Source of the DNA: Manduca sexta
Lineage: Eukaryota > Arthropoda > Insecta > Lepidoptera > Sphingidae
DNA: 64,000 bases
Direction of reading: 5' to 3'
NCBI RefSeq assembly: GCF_014839805.1
Contig: NC_051138.1
Coordinates: 13,973,520-14,037,519 of the forward strand
Positions 31,932-45,404 of the stretch are shown here, piece by piece. Under the pieces are notes generated by a model. That model made no database searches, was not told the origin of the DNA, and saw only the letters and a program-made list of their open reading frames with translations. Position 1 is the stretch's first letter. The number at the start of each line of letters is the position of its first letter. A program made the position numbers and the translations under genes.

Positions 31932-34841
31932 GACATAAAAAACTGCAGTGAATTGAAATTTACTACATATCTGGACAGGTTTGGTTGAGACGGTACTTCT
32001 TTTTAGAAAACTAACGTATTGACAGTTTTCTATCGCGCTCATTAACCGGGAATCTAAAAATACTTCCAGTCCTAATTCGTTTTCCTTTTTCTGCGACCAG
32101 TAATGAACCGGAGAGTTAAGTATTGGGTGTTCACGATAATTTTACATTAGTTAAATCTTTTGCTCGTTGGCATCGGTAAAAATAGCTAACTATCTCCATA
32201 AATTTTATTAGTATTTATGTATAGTTCAACACATTTAGCTGATTCGTTCATTCCCATTTCTTTCATCGGCTAACGTTGAGATATTCGCGATTCGTGTGCT
32301 CCTCACGTCAGGCGGGTCACTTTTTCGTCATGCCAACTCAAATTAATTCATGCAAATGAGAAAGTGTTGGAATGGGTTTAATCTTATCGTCTACATAATT
32401 CGGCCCGACTTAAATAAGGGTTTAATTTTTTTATCATACTTCCATTTGGTCAGCTGCCAATTTGACTTTATTTTATGAGACGGGGACCATACTAGGACTA
32501 ATTAAAACTATAGCATTATTTGAGAGGAAACGCTGGTGTAATCGTGCCAATGCAATAATTATCGACGGTATTTGACATTCAATATTTTTTTAAGGGGTTA
32601 TAGGACTTTAACGAGTTGAAAATGCGCCATTTGCGCGCTCTGTCCCTAAGTTTTTAGCAACGCATATTTATAATACATAAAAAATCCGAGTCCCGAAAAT
32701 GCGCTTGAGGCGTCAGATTGTTTAAAAAAGTCTGCATGAATAGTTTGATCTCAGCATTAAGTTCGCCTCTATGTGTTACTTCAGTCTACTTACAATGTAT
32801 TATTTTATAGCAAAGGTAATCAAGTTGAAGACCGGGTAAAATGAAGTTAATAAAGAGTCGAGGCATTGTTGCAACAAATAAACTAAACTAGAGCAAAATA
32901 GAACGGAATTTTTGCTTGTAACTCAATTTCAAGTATTTGTCGACACATTCGTTTATGTTATGTTATTGAATCAATGGCTTCGGCGGGTAGGTACTCTTTT
33001 GCTACACATAATACTTACAAATTTGATGTGTTGGATTTTTTTTAAAAACAACAATGCTCCGGATCGACTGCAATGGTATATCTGTCAGAAGAAATCAACA
33101 TTTAGTAGCATCTGCAGTGGCAGTTCATACAGTTAGTGTGACAATGTAGAGACCTTAGTTAATAGTGCATTAATTTTGATATGATAAAAATCTATGTCAC
33201 TTCTGACGCACTTTGCAAATGCGAGTAAAACACGATAGTAATGGTATAAAAGCAGGTTTACGAAACGCGCGACAGCATCGCTGCAAGAAGTCGCCATGGG
33301 CAATCTCCCTTAATATAACAACTGTCCTTTAGAAAAATGAAAGAAAAACAAAACTCCAATTGTTTCATTACATTTAATACCGCTCCTAATGAATCATGCG
33401 TATCTGTAACGGAGAGATTAACATTTTGACCCAGTTTCACTCGTGACTGAACTTCCGCGAATTTAATTCTAATTTCATTATCAAATCCAACTTCGTAAAC
33501 GCTTGTACTTCGTAACCGTGCGTATGTTACTTTGAGGACAATTTTAAATTGTAATTTTGTTGTATTAAGTAGATTAGTAAGAAAACGTTTCCGGAAACCA
33601 AGCCGAGAGAAGCTAGGATCAATGACTTCACATAGGAGTAACAAGCTAGTCTTAATGTATTACTAGTATTATAAACATGTCGATATATTTGCTGTGTCCT
33701 TTAATGGGGGAACTAATCGACCTTATTTATTGCGTAAATATTTTATTCCGCGGAAAGTGACGTGGACTGCTGATCCAGAAAACATAAGGTTCGTGTGGCA
33801 GTTTTCTTCTAGGGAAAATACTTTTGGGTGGAATCACTACTGTTTCGTCACTACTCCTTGTCACTACAAATGCCAGTGACAGCGTATACGAGTCATTTAT
33901 AGTTATGACATACATTCACACCTTTCATGCGACGACAGAGACTTCTTTAATTTCTCTATGATTATTTTCCGTCCCTTGATATGATATGGCATCCACCAGC
34001 ATATTGAGCATCAATTCTATTAAATTTCAAACAGTATTTTGGTATTGCAAACTAATCTTACTAAATAAAAAATATATAAAAAAAAAAGTTAACAGATTTA
34101 ATTGACTTAGAGGCCATCAGTTGTAATTATAAGATAGCAGCTAGCAAGTCCGGGCAAGTTAGCATAACTGCATTACGGAGGTCGACAATGATAACATCGT
34201 AATGATGGCTGGATGAGACATCTGTCCTGTGGAATGAAGAAAATTCTAAATTCAAATTAAATGCTACACTAAAGTCAGGGAAACCATCAATCAATCTTCA
34301 GACAAAAAGATAGAAGAATGTTTGTGCCTCGAAGAACAATGAATCCACATTATGAACATCTTTTTATTGATATTTTTTCTTCATATGTCAACCGTATAGC
34401 GCTCGACTCCTTATATAATCCATTCTTAATCCACTTCAGTATATCGTATTATTTCGTCACGTACGTTACTAAAACGATTTGAAATAGGTTTGACTAGTTA
34501 AAATTTGACATCAACCCTCTCTGGGCAAAACTAAAAGTGCTTGATCTCTGATATACGTATTGTACAAGTGTCAAGAGGTCAAGATAATAAATTATGTTTA
34601 AAATGCGGTGGCAATAAAACTGGCAGTTCAAAGTGCAAGGTTTATGCGCGAACAAAACGCATATACAGTTAAAAGGTTTTTTATATTAATGGCAATGGAC
34701 ATTGTTTTGAATTTTAAGAGCTTTTGAATTAGTTTTTGGTGAATTATAGCTTACCGTTTAATTGATATTCTGATGACTGCATCATGTATTAAAGTAATAA
34801 AAAAAATTAAAAAAATACCTCTAAACTCAGATCAATATTAT
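31932..34841. other. No recognised gene in 2.9 kb
   Basis: The largest frame is 33644-33258 (minus, 128 codons; includes VTDTHDSLGAVLNVMKQLEF). It is the longest non-transposon frame in the window and not obviously low-complexity, but it has no known domain, no upstream signal and no paralogue here. Kept as an unassigned frame only. Confidence 0.35.
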
Positions 34842-34920
34842 TCCCCAAGGGGTTAGTGTAACCAGGGCACTCACTTTTCGCTTTTCGTTCTTTCCCGTGA
34901 TGTGATAAGGAGGAACCTTT
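34842..34920 (-). mobile_element. SINE family B fragment
   Basis: 'accagggcactcacttttcg' and 'cccgtgatgtgataagg' match the SINE-B body in reverse. 34921-35512 holds no gene. Confidence 0.5.
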
Positions 34921-35512
34921 ATCTTCGAAGTTATATTCCATAGTCATATGGCCATGAGATGCTACATTCCGTCCCTGTACCACTCAGGGATTATAATATA
35001 TTTGTGCATTAGTAAAGATTTTAATGAAGGAATTATTGTAAGGAGTTTACAACATCCTTTATACTTGAACATAACAGTGCATGTAAATTAATCTTTATTA
35101 ACACAAATATACAATGCCGCGTTACTTATCGCTTTAAAAGTATGTATACAAATTGATTAAAACTAAAATCTTGCCCTATCTAGCGTAGCATTTACATCTT
35201 CGCTTTACACTCTTGGCACTACAATCTGTCACAAACTTTGTTCTTTGAAAACAGTGAGCAAATGTAAATCAAACACGACGCCACTTCCTTTAAAGGCTAA
35301 TTTACTTGCCGACACTACGAAATATCTACAGTACTAAATTTACGCCAAGTTTCTGCAGAATTACTAGTTCAAAACTATACCATATTTAAAGGAGGAAAAA
35401 GTCCAAAGATTCATCTTTTCAATTAGCACTGTGGTATTTAGTGCAATTGACGAATTCTACCAAAGGAAATACGAAAATACTTACCTACCTGTTTGGATTT
35501 TTTATTATTGAA

Positions 35513-36010
35513 CGGTGATAGCCTAGTTGGGAGAGGCCCGGGCTGACAAGATCGCAAGTTCAAAGGTCATGGTATACTTACGACTTTTTTATCGAAAATA
35601 CGTGAGTATATTCTTTAAGTATCACCCCTCGTCGTGACACGGTTAAGTACGCCTAGTGTAGACCGCGCCAGCGTTTTGGGCTAAGAGTTATTATCTCAGT
35701 AGTTGTCCAAAAAGACGGCAATATTTTTTATTGTATATTAATCATCGATAGTATAAACTCTTGCTATGTCCAACACTTATTCTATACGTAATTCAGGTTT
35801 TCTGTGCCATATAATTTGTACAGCAATTTAATCGGCTCATTTATCAATTGGCAGTATACGACGCCAGTGAACCGAAAAGTCCTGAATTCGACTGCCAGGT
35901 AGGGCAGTCTATTGTTTGAGCTTTTCAGTTCGGAAAACATAATTTGGCTCTGGATTGGATATGTGCCCGACTTTGGCTTGCTTCGCTACCGTATTGTAGA
36001 GTTGAAATAC
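35513..36010 (+). mobile_element. Two old SINE copies (degenerate A, then B-like head)
   Basis: 35513-35710 keeps 'ggtgatagcctagttggg' and 'aagttcaaaggtc', then a weak SINE-A body. 35820-36005 has a tRNA-like head with 'gaattcgactgccaggtagg' followed by a SINE-B-like 'ggctctggattggatatgtg'. Confidence 0.45.
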
Positions 36011-36189
36011 CGTTCAGAAAATATTTAATGAGAATACGAAATCTCCTTGTTTTAGATGCAACGAAATCCTAAGACAATTGGCGAGGAGTCCAGAAGCGTT
36101 ACATCAAGATAATTTATTAAAACCAAACTGATGGTAAAGCAACATTAGCTTATCTGAAGACCTACTAAAAGACTTCTTGACTAGCAGGG

Positions 36190-36625
36190 TACAAGGTGCT
36201 TTTCTTAGTAGGCAAACGAGTAAGCGATCCGCCTGATGGTAAGCAGCATCCGCTGTCCATGGACTTTGCAATGCCAAAAGCACAGTCAAGCCGTTGTCTA
36301 ATAATAATAAGGATATTTAGTTCAAACATAACGAAATTATAGTGAATGTTCGAATCATACCTAGTATTTACATAGCACAATTATACACACATACATCATA
36401 CCATTATACCCGAATGGGTAAGCAGTGGTGCGACCAGGGCACCTACTTTTCGACTATATGTTCCCTACCATGATGTGATAGGGGGCAATCCCTTACCAAA
36501 CGGGGTACAAATTCCTAACTCCGTGCTAATACTAAACGAAAAGCCCAATATCACTTTGCCCAACCCGGGGTTTGCAACCAAGAACTTTAAGTGGTAGTCG
36601 TAACGCGCACGAACACCTCTGGTTA
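36190..36625. repeat. Dispersed repeat F piece, then SINE-B (minus)
   Basis: 36205-36275 has 'agtaggcaaacgagtaagcg' and 'tggtaagcagcatccgctgt', a common moth repeat also at 39430-39520. 36402-36625 is a minus-strand SINE-B ('aatatcactttgcccaaccc'). Confidence 0.55.
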
Positions 36626-37644
36626 CCCTGGTATAGAACTGACAGCATCGCGCACCGCCGACTCTAAACGTACATTTCTATCGAAATTCCTAAAAACCTG
36701 CAATGCAATTACGGCACTGAAGTCAATTAAACAATTATGCAAACTATGGTTGTGGTAACCCATTCAAAACCGTCTCCATCTGAAGCACTCTTCGAAACAT
36801 ACACACCTATAAGTCATAAAAAAGATGTCTAGTAACAAGAAGTGTGCTCCGTCGGGGGTAGATTACTTCCTTCCGACGCGACGCGACTGGATGATGCCGC
36901 TTCAAAAGAACTAAAACGAGGGCTGCATTTATACGCGTCATTTTATTCGTATGTCTGCATGAATTTTCATTTTACATAAAAGTGCATTATTTTTAAATCA
37001 GTTTCATTGCCAGCAATAAAATACATAATATCAATCTAGTGAGTGATGAGCGCAGCGCAGTATTTCTATGTAATTTCAAGTTCAAGTGGTACTTTCATTG
37101 TTTATGAGCATGTCCTTCACCATCGGCGAGCGGGTTGCTCGATTACATTCACATTTTTTTATATTTTTAACTTTATACACCATCATCAAAAGCAAATCAA
37201 ATATCAATCTTAACTAAGACACTGCAAATTTAAACCTTATAACAAAGTAACAGTTCGCGATATGTGGACCGTTAAGTATTGAAGGCTTGAGTTAAAAAAA
37301 AATATACGAATAAAAACCGTGGATTCGACACATTTGAGTACTTGCTCGTCATTCGCTTTCGACTCCAGCGTCGACATTAAGCGACCAGCCCGAGGCGTCC
37401 AATCGACAATCCTTGTAAATATTGACTCAGTCTTGCAGTATTTGTCCCAACTCCGAGTGTAGGTCCCGTGTTTGAGATACACGATTTAATTAACTACTGT
37501 TTGATTTCTATTTGGCCAGACAGTCTTTGCTGTGAGATGCTATAATGTTTATTTATCTGTCTTTTCCTTACCAATGTAGGATTGACGCAACAGTTTCCAA
37601 GCTTAAAGAAAGGGTTCACCTAATTTTACCCGTAGAGTTTCAAA
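36626..37644. other. No gene seen
   Basis: An 81-codon minus frame (37482-37237) shows nothing recognisable. Unassigned DNA. Confidence 0.4.
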
Positions 37645-37760
37645 TATGCCGGCATAATTGTGTCGACTAGCCGCGGAATGATTTTCCCATCAGTCTACAC
37701 TCTATCTGGACCCTCCACTTATCACCAGGTGGGGTCACAGTGGGGTCAGTTTTTCGTAAC
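37645..37760 (-). repeat. Repeat family C fragment
   Basis: 'atgccggcataattgtgtcg' then 'atcagtctacactctatctg' matches the hairpin half of family C in reverse. 37761-38218 holds no gene. Confidence 0.5.
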
Positions 37761-38218
37761 CGTATTCAAAAATCATAGATATTTTTTGATTATTGATAAT
37801 AACAAACTAGTGGTGTATATTACAAATCACACAAAAACGTATCACAACCAACTCAGAGCAGTATTTAATTGAAGTGTAATTTTATAAGTTTAATTTTAGT
37901 TTAGTAGTAGTCAGTGAAACCACACTCGCTGCAAATTCAGTTGCATATCAATTATACAACTTAGAGGTACCGCGCAAACTGAATGAACTTCGAAGTAAAG
38001 ACTAGATTCATTTAATGCAGATTTTGAATGTTTTTAGGGAACTATTATAAATTAAAATCATTGTACATAAAATATTTTTCTAATGGAAATCAATTTCAAT
38101 AATGTCGCTGTCGTTTCTGGATCTGAGTCGCAGTTATAGAAAAAGGCAAATTAGTTTTATGATTTTTTTGTCTTAAAATCGTAAATTATTAGTGGCACTC
38201 AATAGTTACTTCCTCTTA

Positions 38219-38603
38219 CAATAATATCAGCCCTGTATTATGTACTGTCCCACTGTTGGGCACGGGCCTCCTCTACTACTGAGAGGGATTAGGCTTTAGT
38301 CCACCATGCTGGCCTAGTGCGGATTGGTAGACTTCACACACCCTCGAAATTCCTATAGAGAACTTCTTAGGTATGCAGGTTTCCTCACGATATTTTTCCT
38401 TCACCGTTAAATCAAGCGATAATTCACAAAGAATACACATATATCTTTAGAGAATTCAGAGGGGGGTGCTTTTGGATTTGAACTTACGCACATTCGTCTC
38501 GGCAGTCCATTCTGCAACCATTTAGGACTAAGGCCTAATTTCTCTTAGTGGTAGAATATGCCCAGCAGTGGGACAGTATATAAGCTGATTTTATTATTAT
38601 TAT
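38219..38603. mobile_element. SINE-A (minus) abutting an opposite SINE-A tail (plus)
   Basis: 38219-38525 is a nearly full minus-strand SINE-A. At 38526 it switches without spacer to the tail of a plus-strand SINE-A ('actaaggcctaatttctctt', (ATT)n). So two copies face each other with head sequence lost at the join. Confidence 0.7.
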
Positions 38604-39093
38604 TCTATTTGTATAACTATCAATATCAAATCAGTACCCTCAGAACACTTTCCCTACACCCAACTCATATAGATATTACCTTTTCATATTAAAGATAACA
38701 TGAATATTTGTTTCATAACATTATAAAATGAGACCCGCTGGTGTTATCGCTTTTTTGTCCAACTTAATTTCGTACGAGAAAAGCCCGCAGTATTCCGATT
38801 ACATCGTTACGTAGGCAAAAAATTATTCGCGTTTTGATGTTGAATACAGATAGGGTTTGACCAATTTATTCATGTTACAGAACGTGAAAATTAAATATAT
38901 TTTTCGTCAATAATAAAATCTAATTATCGTTGAATGATTTGCAAACTGCTTCATGAATATTAGTAGTATAATTTGTTTCGGTGTCCTTTCGAAAAATTCC
39001 ACTCTTCGCCACTGCAAGGATGACAGCACTGTCTTAAAATAAAAGCAGCGCCATCCAGAAGTTTTCATTATAAAGCACTGCGCGGAATAAAGT

Positions 39094-40885
39094 TGAGCTC
39101 GTCAAGTTAAGAGGACAGGTCGTCTCTGTAGTTGTACTGACTAAAATTCCGAACCTAAAAATAATACTTGCATACTGTTGCTAAGTGGAGAAATAGACCA
39201 TGCATACAAATGTGCCGTTTTAAAACTTAATCATACTCCGGATGAATGAGCACTACTTATCCTATGCTACAGGGTTACTACCCTATTTTAGGAAGTAATG
39301 TATCAATCTATATTGAGTGTTTTATTGGTAACTTAACATAGATCATAAGACTTTTGTAAACTAGTTTGTGAAATAAAATTTATTATTATTATTACTTAGT
39401 GGGAAAAACAAGAAATATATTTTTTATTGCCTTAGTAGGCAAACGACCAAGCGGTCCCTATGATGGTAAGCAGCATACGCCGCCCATGGACTAAAGCAAT
39501 GTCAGAGGCACAGCCATAAGGACAAGTTATAGCACTCGGGGTTGACGAAAGACCGATGCAGGTAGTTTATTGGAAAATCGGTAAAAAATTCTATTACGTA
39601 TTTTACAAATAAAATTTAAAGCGAATCGCCGAATTCAGTATTCTCGGCAGAAAACAGATACTTGTTCGTTTCAAATCCGCTTATTGCTTACTGACAACAT
39701 CTAGATGCGGTTATGAAATTGTAAAATGCATTTGTACAGCTGTTACCGCGCGTGTACTGCATACGAGTAGCCAAATCGACACTACTATTTACGAAATACG
39801 TCTATATATTAGTCCCAAATGTTGTTTCAAAACAATGTCGCCCTTCGCTACTCAATTATAGTGTTTTATTATAAGATAAAGATAATTTGGTTAAAGAACA
39901 TTGTGATCTATTTAAGGCAATATGAGAGCGTCTTATTTTTCAAGGTGATAAGTAAAACTATAGTGCAATGCTGCGCAGGGCTATGTATATGAAAGTGTTT
40001 ATTAGTGTTGCCCCACTTCATGTAGTTATGACGCCAGAAGGAGAGCGGCTTGCTCTTCTCCTCATTTGATTTAACTCCCAACTTGACTGATATAATTGTG
40101 TCCCAGAAAACCGTCATGAAATTACAACTTAGATGTCTTTTGTTGAAAACACGAAGCCGTAGCCCCTTTAAATTTTAAAAATACAATATTTAATGGATGC
40201 TAAATCTTCTACTGATTTCTCAATACATCACATATTTAAACACACATGGATTATTATCACGCATTTATCCTCGATGGGGAGACGCAACCAGGACACCCAC
40301 TTTTCGCCAAATGTGTTTCGTCCCGTGATGTGATAGAGGGGGACCTATCGCCACATCGGGCACAAATTCCAGACTCCGGACTGATACTGAGCACAAAAAC
40401 CTAAATATTACTTTCCCCGCTCCGGTTTCGAACCTCGGATCTCAGAGCGCTGCCGTACCCCGCATGCGGTACAACTACGACACCGAGGACGTCCGATAAA
40501 CATTTAAACACCTATCTTATATACCTAGTCCATTCATAACGTCCAATCCACTCTAATATCCACCAAGCATTTACAACTAATAAATTAAATCGGAACGACC
40601 CACAATTTTTCATAACAGGAATGCTCACGTCTCTAAAAACTTGATTCACAAGATTAATTCAGGACACGGTTATAAGCTCACGAACTACCTCGCCGAGACC
40701 TCTGTCAAACTTCCCGATATATAGCTAACATTAACATCTGTATTCACTCGGCAGAGGGAACTTGGGCAACATTTCACCCTTAGACATTCTCTGACTAAAT
40801 CATGCGTGTCAGAACCTTCCCTGACCAGCTCCATTCGCCGCACGTACTATGATGTGCGAAAACGATAAGAAACGACTCGGTCTTG
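39094..40885 (+). repeat. Terminal overlap block X, end of contig 1 (reverse complement of 59214-61000)
   Basis: All 1.79 kb matches 61000-59214 inverted, with about 1% substitutions and small indels (e.g. A/C near 39549; 'tttgtgaaat' here versus 'tttgtgtgaaat'). The block ends exactly at the N gap here (40885) and exactly at the other N gap in the partner (61000). It contains a dispersed repeat F piece (39430-39520), an uninformative 69-codon frame and a SINE-B (40257-40492, minus). Confidence 0.9.
40257..40492 (-). mobile_element. SINE family B inside block X
   Basis: Minus-strand copy; its partner is 59607-59843 (plus). They are the same insertion seen twice if block X is an assembly overlap. 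Confidence 0.75.
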
Positions 40886-41385
40886 NNNNNNNNNNNNNNN
40901 NNNNNNNNNNNNNNNNNNNNNNNNNNNNNNNNNNNNNNNNNNNNNNNNNNNNNNNNNNNNNNNNNNNNNNNNNNNNNNNNNNNNNNNNNNNNNNNNNNNN
41001 NNNNNNNNNNNNNNNNNNNNNNNNNNNNNNNNNNNNNNNNNNNNNNNNNNNNNNNNNNNNNNNNNNNNNNNNNNNNNNNNNNNNNNNNNNNNNNNNNNNN
41101 NNNNNNNNNNNNNNNNNNNNNNNNNNNNNNNNNNNNNNNNNNNNNNNNNNNNNNNNNNNNNNNNNNNNNNNNNNNNNNNNNNNNNNNNNNNNNNNNNNNN
41201 NNNNNNNNNNNNNNNNNNNNNNNNNNNNNNNNNNNNNNNNNNNNNNNNNNNNNNNNNNNNNNNNNNNNNNNNNNNNNNNNNNNNNNNNNNNNNNNNNNNN
41301 NNNNNNNNNNNNNNNNNNNNNNNNNNNNNNNNNNNNNNNNNNNNNNNNNNNNNNNNNNNNNNNNNNNNNNNNNNNNNNNNNNNNN
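40886..41385. other. Assembly gap (500 N)
   Basis: Exactly 500 N. Frames that cross it are artefacts. Confidence 0.99.
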
Positions 41386-41578
41386 TTAGGTCGTTTTTCG
41401 CACCTTTCGCGTTTCCATAATCGTTGATGTCCCCCAACCATCTTCTCGCAGTGGCCGTCCTGAGCCGAGGCCGTGACCCTTTCGAGGGTCGCCCTCAGCA
41501 TGGTCACTTAGGTGGTCGCAGTGCCGAAAGCACTCACCCGCAAGACCGGTGTGTTTGTATAAGCCGGCCCTGCCAGAT
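41386..41578 (+). repeat. Repeat family E at the contig edge
   Basis: Second copy of the 29020-29210 repeat, starting right at the gap, so contig 2 begins inside a repeat. Confidence 0.65.
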
Positions 41579-41639
41579 AACAAACGTAAACCAGAATCAA
41601 AAAAATACTCAGGTCTACTGTCCTTTAGAGCTGTAAGAA

Positions 41640-41995
41640 AATCAAACTTCTAAGTCATCGCAATCCAAAGATATAGCCGTTTATGTCGCAAATTTTCGCA
41701 ACTCACAACGGCTAAAGGGTACTTCCAGTCGACCTAGGATCTTGAAACTTGGCAAGAAGCAAGGTTTTATAGCACATATAAAGGAAAAATTCCAAAAACC
41801 TTAAATTTTTAGGCCTATCTGTTTAATTTATGCTCCTCCAGCTTTCCCTATTGTAATGTTATGGATTTCATTTTGCAATAAAAATACCATGACTATGACT
41901 CGATTGTATCGATGAGTGAACTTTTACCTACAGGTTTGTACGGAACCCTCGTTGCGCGAGTCCGACTCGCACTTGGCCGGTTTTTTATTCTCAAC
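41640..41995 (+). repeat. Dispersed repeat tail common in moths
   Basis: Ends with 'ttgtacggaaccctcgttgc', 'gcgagtccgactcgcacttg' and 'gccggttttttatt', a widely dispersed lepidopteran retroelement tail. The upstream part includes 'gatcttgaaacttggcaaga'. Confidence 0.55.
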
Positions 41996-43496
41996 TTTTT
42001 ATTAAGGCTCATTTTTCTCCATTACCGTCGATATTTTAAGTGTCAATCTTGTTTAATATACCCATTGACCTTAGTCACGTCCATGAATATTTAAGTCTTT
42101 ATAATATACCTTCTGTGGTTAGAAGAACATGTGCGTGAATATCTATTAGTATAATATTATCTACCTTTCGTATCGCAGGTCTGAGACGAACATGCCAGCG
42201 ACATACTGCGTAAATATGTAAGTTTTTTTTTATTTATTTAACGAAACAATACGACTGGATAATTGAGTATGAAATCATTAAAAACATTGAAACTAATAAT
42301 AAGTAATAATAAAAAGGGGCATTGAATTTAATTAAATGTTACGATACAATACTTGTTAATTTAAAACACCTGTTCTAATACAGTATTTACGAGAGTTTTT
42401 TATTTATTTATTTCATACAACTTTTGAAATACACAAGACAGCCATCACGCCTCTACACCCGGAAAGATTAAGGTGCAACCAAGTCACCGCATTTTTTCTA
42501 TATGTCTGTACTCTGTGCGATTCGTCCCATGATGTGATAGGCGGTGAACCTAATTACAACAGATTTTCTGCATTAGAATTGGAATAGAAATAGTAAAGAA
42601 TGTACGCCAGGAAAGTTTTTACTTTGCCGATTTAATAAGTCTGCAAGAATGTCCACCGAGCGAGGCATTCACTAGGCTAAATTAGGTCAATAAGCCTTCC
42701 TAGCGAGTTAGGTCACGAATCATGTGTCGTTTAGTGTAATTGTCAGGGTATTTTGTGTCTAGTGCAGTTGGAATAGGACTGATACGGCATTAAATATAGC
42801 TTTGTGTGGACAATGTTAAACGTTTTAATTGAACCTATTTGTTGACCGACTTTAAAAAAGTACGAGGTTCTCAATTCGACTGTATTTTTTATATCATTAC
42901 ATAAAGTAGTAACACCCTGATGAATTATTAATGATGGCAAAGTATATTGCGAAAAGGTCTTTTACTGACATGTATATTGGTCAGCGTACAATATAAATTT
43001 ACATGAAATATTGACAAACTTTATCGACATTATGTTTTGAATACGTCGAATATAATTTACTTAATTCTTTTTTCACAAGAAGACATACTAAGAAGAATAC
43101 GAAATATGTTTTACATCTCACACTTGAAATACAAAGAAAACCATTTTAATTTGTGAATAGATTTCAGGAAATACACGATTCGTATAAATATATCGAGCGC
43201 AGTTCCGACCGCTTTTTGTTTTCGCAAATATATCTATGAAAATTAAAATAGGCTCGCCACAAAATGTTCCTGGCATAGAGACAAAGGGAAGTTTCATAGT
43301 TGTCCAAGGCTGTTGGACCGACGCAACCGCAACAAAGCCAAAATTAGTCTGTGAAACGAAGCGCACGCCGTTCTTTGAGAATTTCCTTTAAAGATGTGAG
43401 CTTGGAGCTAGCGGAGGGCGATGCTGTCGGATCTATGATATTTTCTTACATAATGACTTTTACAAAAAGCTGGTGCATTTGTAGCTGACAAAATAG
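41996..43496. repeat. Mostly unassigned; one SINE-B fragment
   Basis: 42435-42560 is a minus-strand SINE-B fragment ('cccatgatgtgataggcgg'). No gene; the 65- and 82-codon minus frames are unremarkable. Confidence 0.4.
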
Positions 43497-43700
43497 CGAG
43501 CACCGTACACGTGATGCAAAACCCGCTATATTGTCCCTTGGCAGTGTCTGTTCCGGGATCACACGGTTGATGCGCGGTTCCAAACAGGCCTCATAAATGA
43601 AATGACAAGCAATCATCTCTCATCAGTCGACTTACTCTGGACCCAACTCTACTAACAGTGAGGTAACAGGGAGGCAACTTTGCGGTGTTCATATAAAAAA
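43497..43700 (-). repeat. Repeat family C
   Basis: 'gatgcaaaacccgctatatt', 'tccgggatcacacgg' and 'ctcatcagtcgacttactct' in family order on the minus strand. Confidence 0.5.
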
Positions 43701-43919
43701 AAATATATACAGATGACATTTTTCTAGCTCTGTTACGTATCATATAAGAGGCCGGCACTACGTTGTATAGATATTGATTTAAAAAAAAAGATCACGACTT
43801 ATTAACTTACATATTTTTAAAAATAAATCACCAACTAAACGATCGATACTGATGATCAACTGCTTTGGTCTATCAAACGCTGTGTTTAATACTTTTTATT
43901 CACATCCATATCCACATTT

Positions 43920-44870
43920 ACACTGGCCACTATGTTCTTCAAACCGGAACATAACAGTGACTACACACTGCTGTTTGGCAGCAGAATTGGAAATGCGGTG
44001 GTACGTACCCAGACGAATTCTCCACCACGAGTACACATTTGCTCCTCGATACTGGAGCATGTTATAAGCATAGCTCCTAACCAGTCGGCACGGCTGACCT
44101 ATTTTTTTAATATCCGTTGGTATTTTAATCAATTTTCTGTTGATATAGAAGACAGCTTAAAGGGTGAAATAGTCTCCGACCGATTCTTAGTAATTATTCG
44201 AGTTTTCTTCTGACATTCGACGGCGTGTCGGATCATTGGGTTTTTAATTTTAAGCTCCGTTTCAACTGTTTGAAGAAATTAAAACGGTTTACGACAGTTG
44301 ATTTTAAATTGGCTATTAATGAGAGCCTTTGTTATATTGCGATAGTCCGGCATGGATTCCGATTGGGCGTGAGGTATCTTTACGATTATTTATTTATTTA
44401 TATACAGTAGATGTATACGAGTGGAATTAATGCCTGAAGCATATTCTAATAGTCAATCTTTGGGCGATGCAGCGATGAGACAATATGGGTGTAAGTATAT
44501 GAAACATAAATGAGACAATACATATATGTATTATACAGCAATTTAGTTAATTAATTTAATTGCCGCTAATTGTAATTTGTTTCGGTGACACCATCTTGAT
44601 TTCTTTAAAGAATATCGACAAGAGGGTCTTTCGATAGTCGCCAGAATTATGACGGCTTCGTGTAAATTATAATAGTAATAATACTGGCCCTATCAAATAC
44701 TGTCTCACTGCTGGGTACGGGCCTCCTTTACTGATATTACTCTGGCCTCTTTACGCCGGAATAATGCGGGTTCGCAGTGTTCAAATGCCTTGTAAATTCT
44801 TATGGAGAATTATCAGGTATGTAGGTTTGCTCACATTAAAATCACCGTTTAAGCTAATACAAAAGTATAG
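43920..44870 (-). repeat. Repeat F fragment and degenerate SINE-A
   Basis: 43930-43990 ('cataacagtgactacacact', 'gctgtttggcagcagaa') matches 58200-58250. 44672-44850 is an old minus-strand SINE-A ('tactgtctcactgctgggta'). Nothing recognised between them; 44871-45404 is gene-free. Confidence 0.45.
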
Positions 44871-45404
44871 TTAGGATATTCATTCATAATTGGCATGCGC
44901 CCAATCTTCCTGTTCCAACAGAATGGCAAAATTAATAGAATCTTCAACACTTTTCGACGCCTTAAAGTATTTTAATTCGTGGTTTTCCTAATCTGTCATA
45001 ACTCGGGTAAATGTTTCACGGAAAATGTTCCTCTACTTTGAGGAAGTCGTTAAGGCTGTTTAATTAAATTTCTATTTAATTACAACCTGTTTGTAATTTT
45101 TTGCGTTTGTCAACATAAATAGCGTCCAAACCTCGATCGCTTTATTCGATCCATCTCAAAAATCGACGAATCAGAACAAAGTTGATTTGACACGCTTACA
45201 AATGCGTTATTTTGATTGGTTCATTCTCGGAATCGGTTTGAAGATTGAGATCTTTTATTGAAAACGGCTGTAGATCACGTAAAGAATTAATGTTTTAAGA
45301 TGACAAATATATTATAATTTGGTGAAAAGATATTTTATTTATTCAAAGATTATCGAGCTGAGCAGCTCGCTCGTATGAAAGTAAGCGCCATATTAGTTCA
45401 CAAT

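Noticed and set aside
39908..40117. 69-codon frame conserved identically at 59978-60187
   Set aside because: The identity comes from block X being the same DNA seen twice, not from selection.
40809..41507. Long open frames across 40.8-41.5 kb and 60.9-61.6 kb
   Set aside because: They are open only because they run through 500 N; no coding content.
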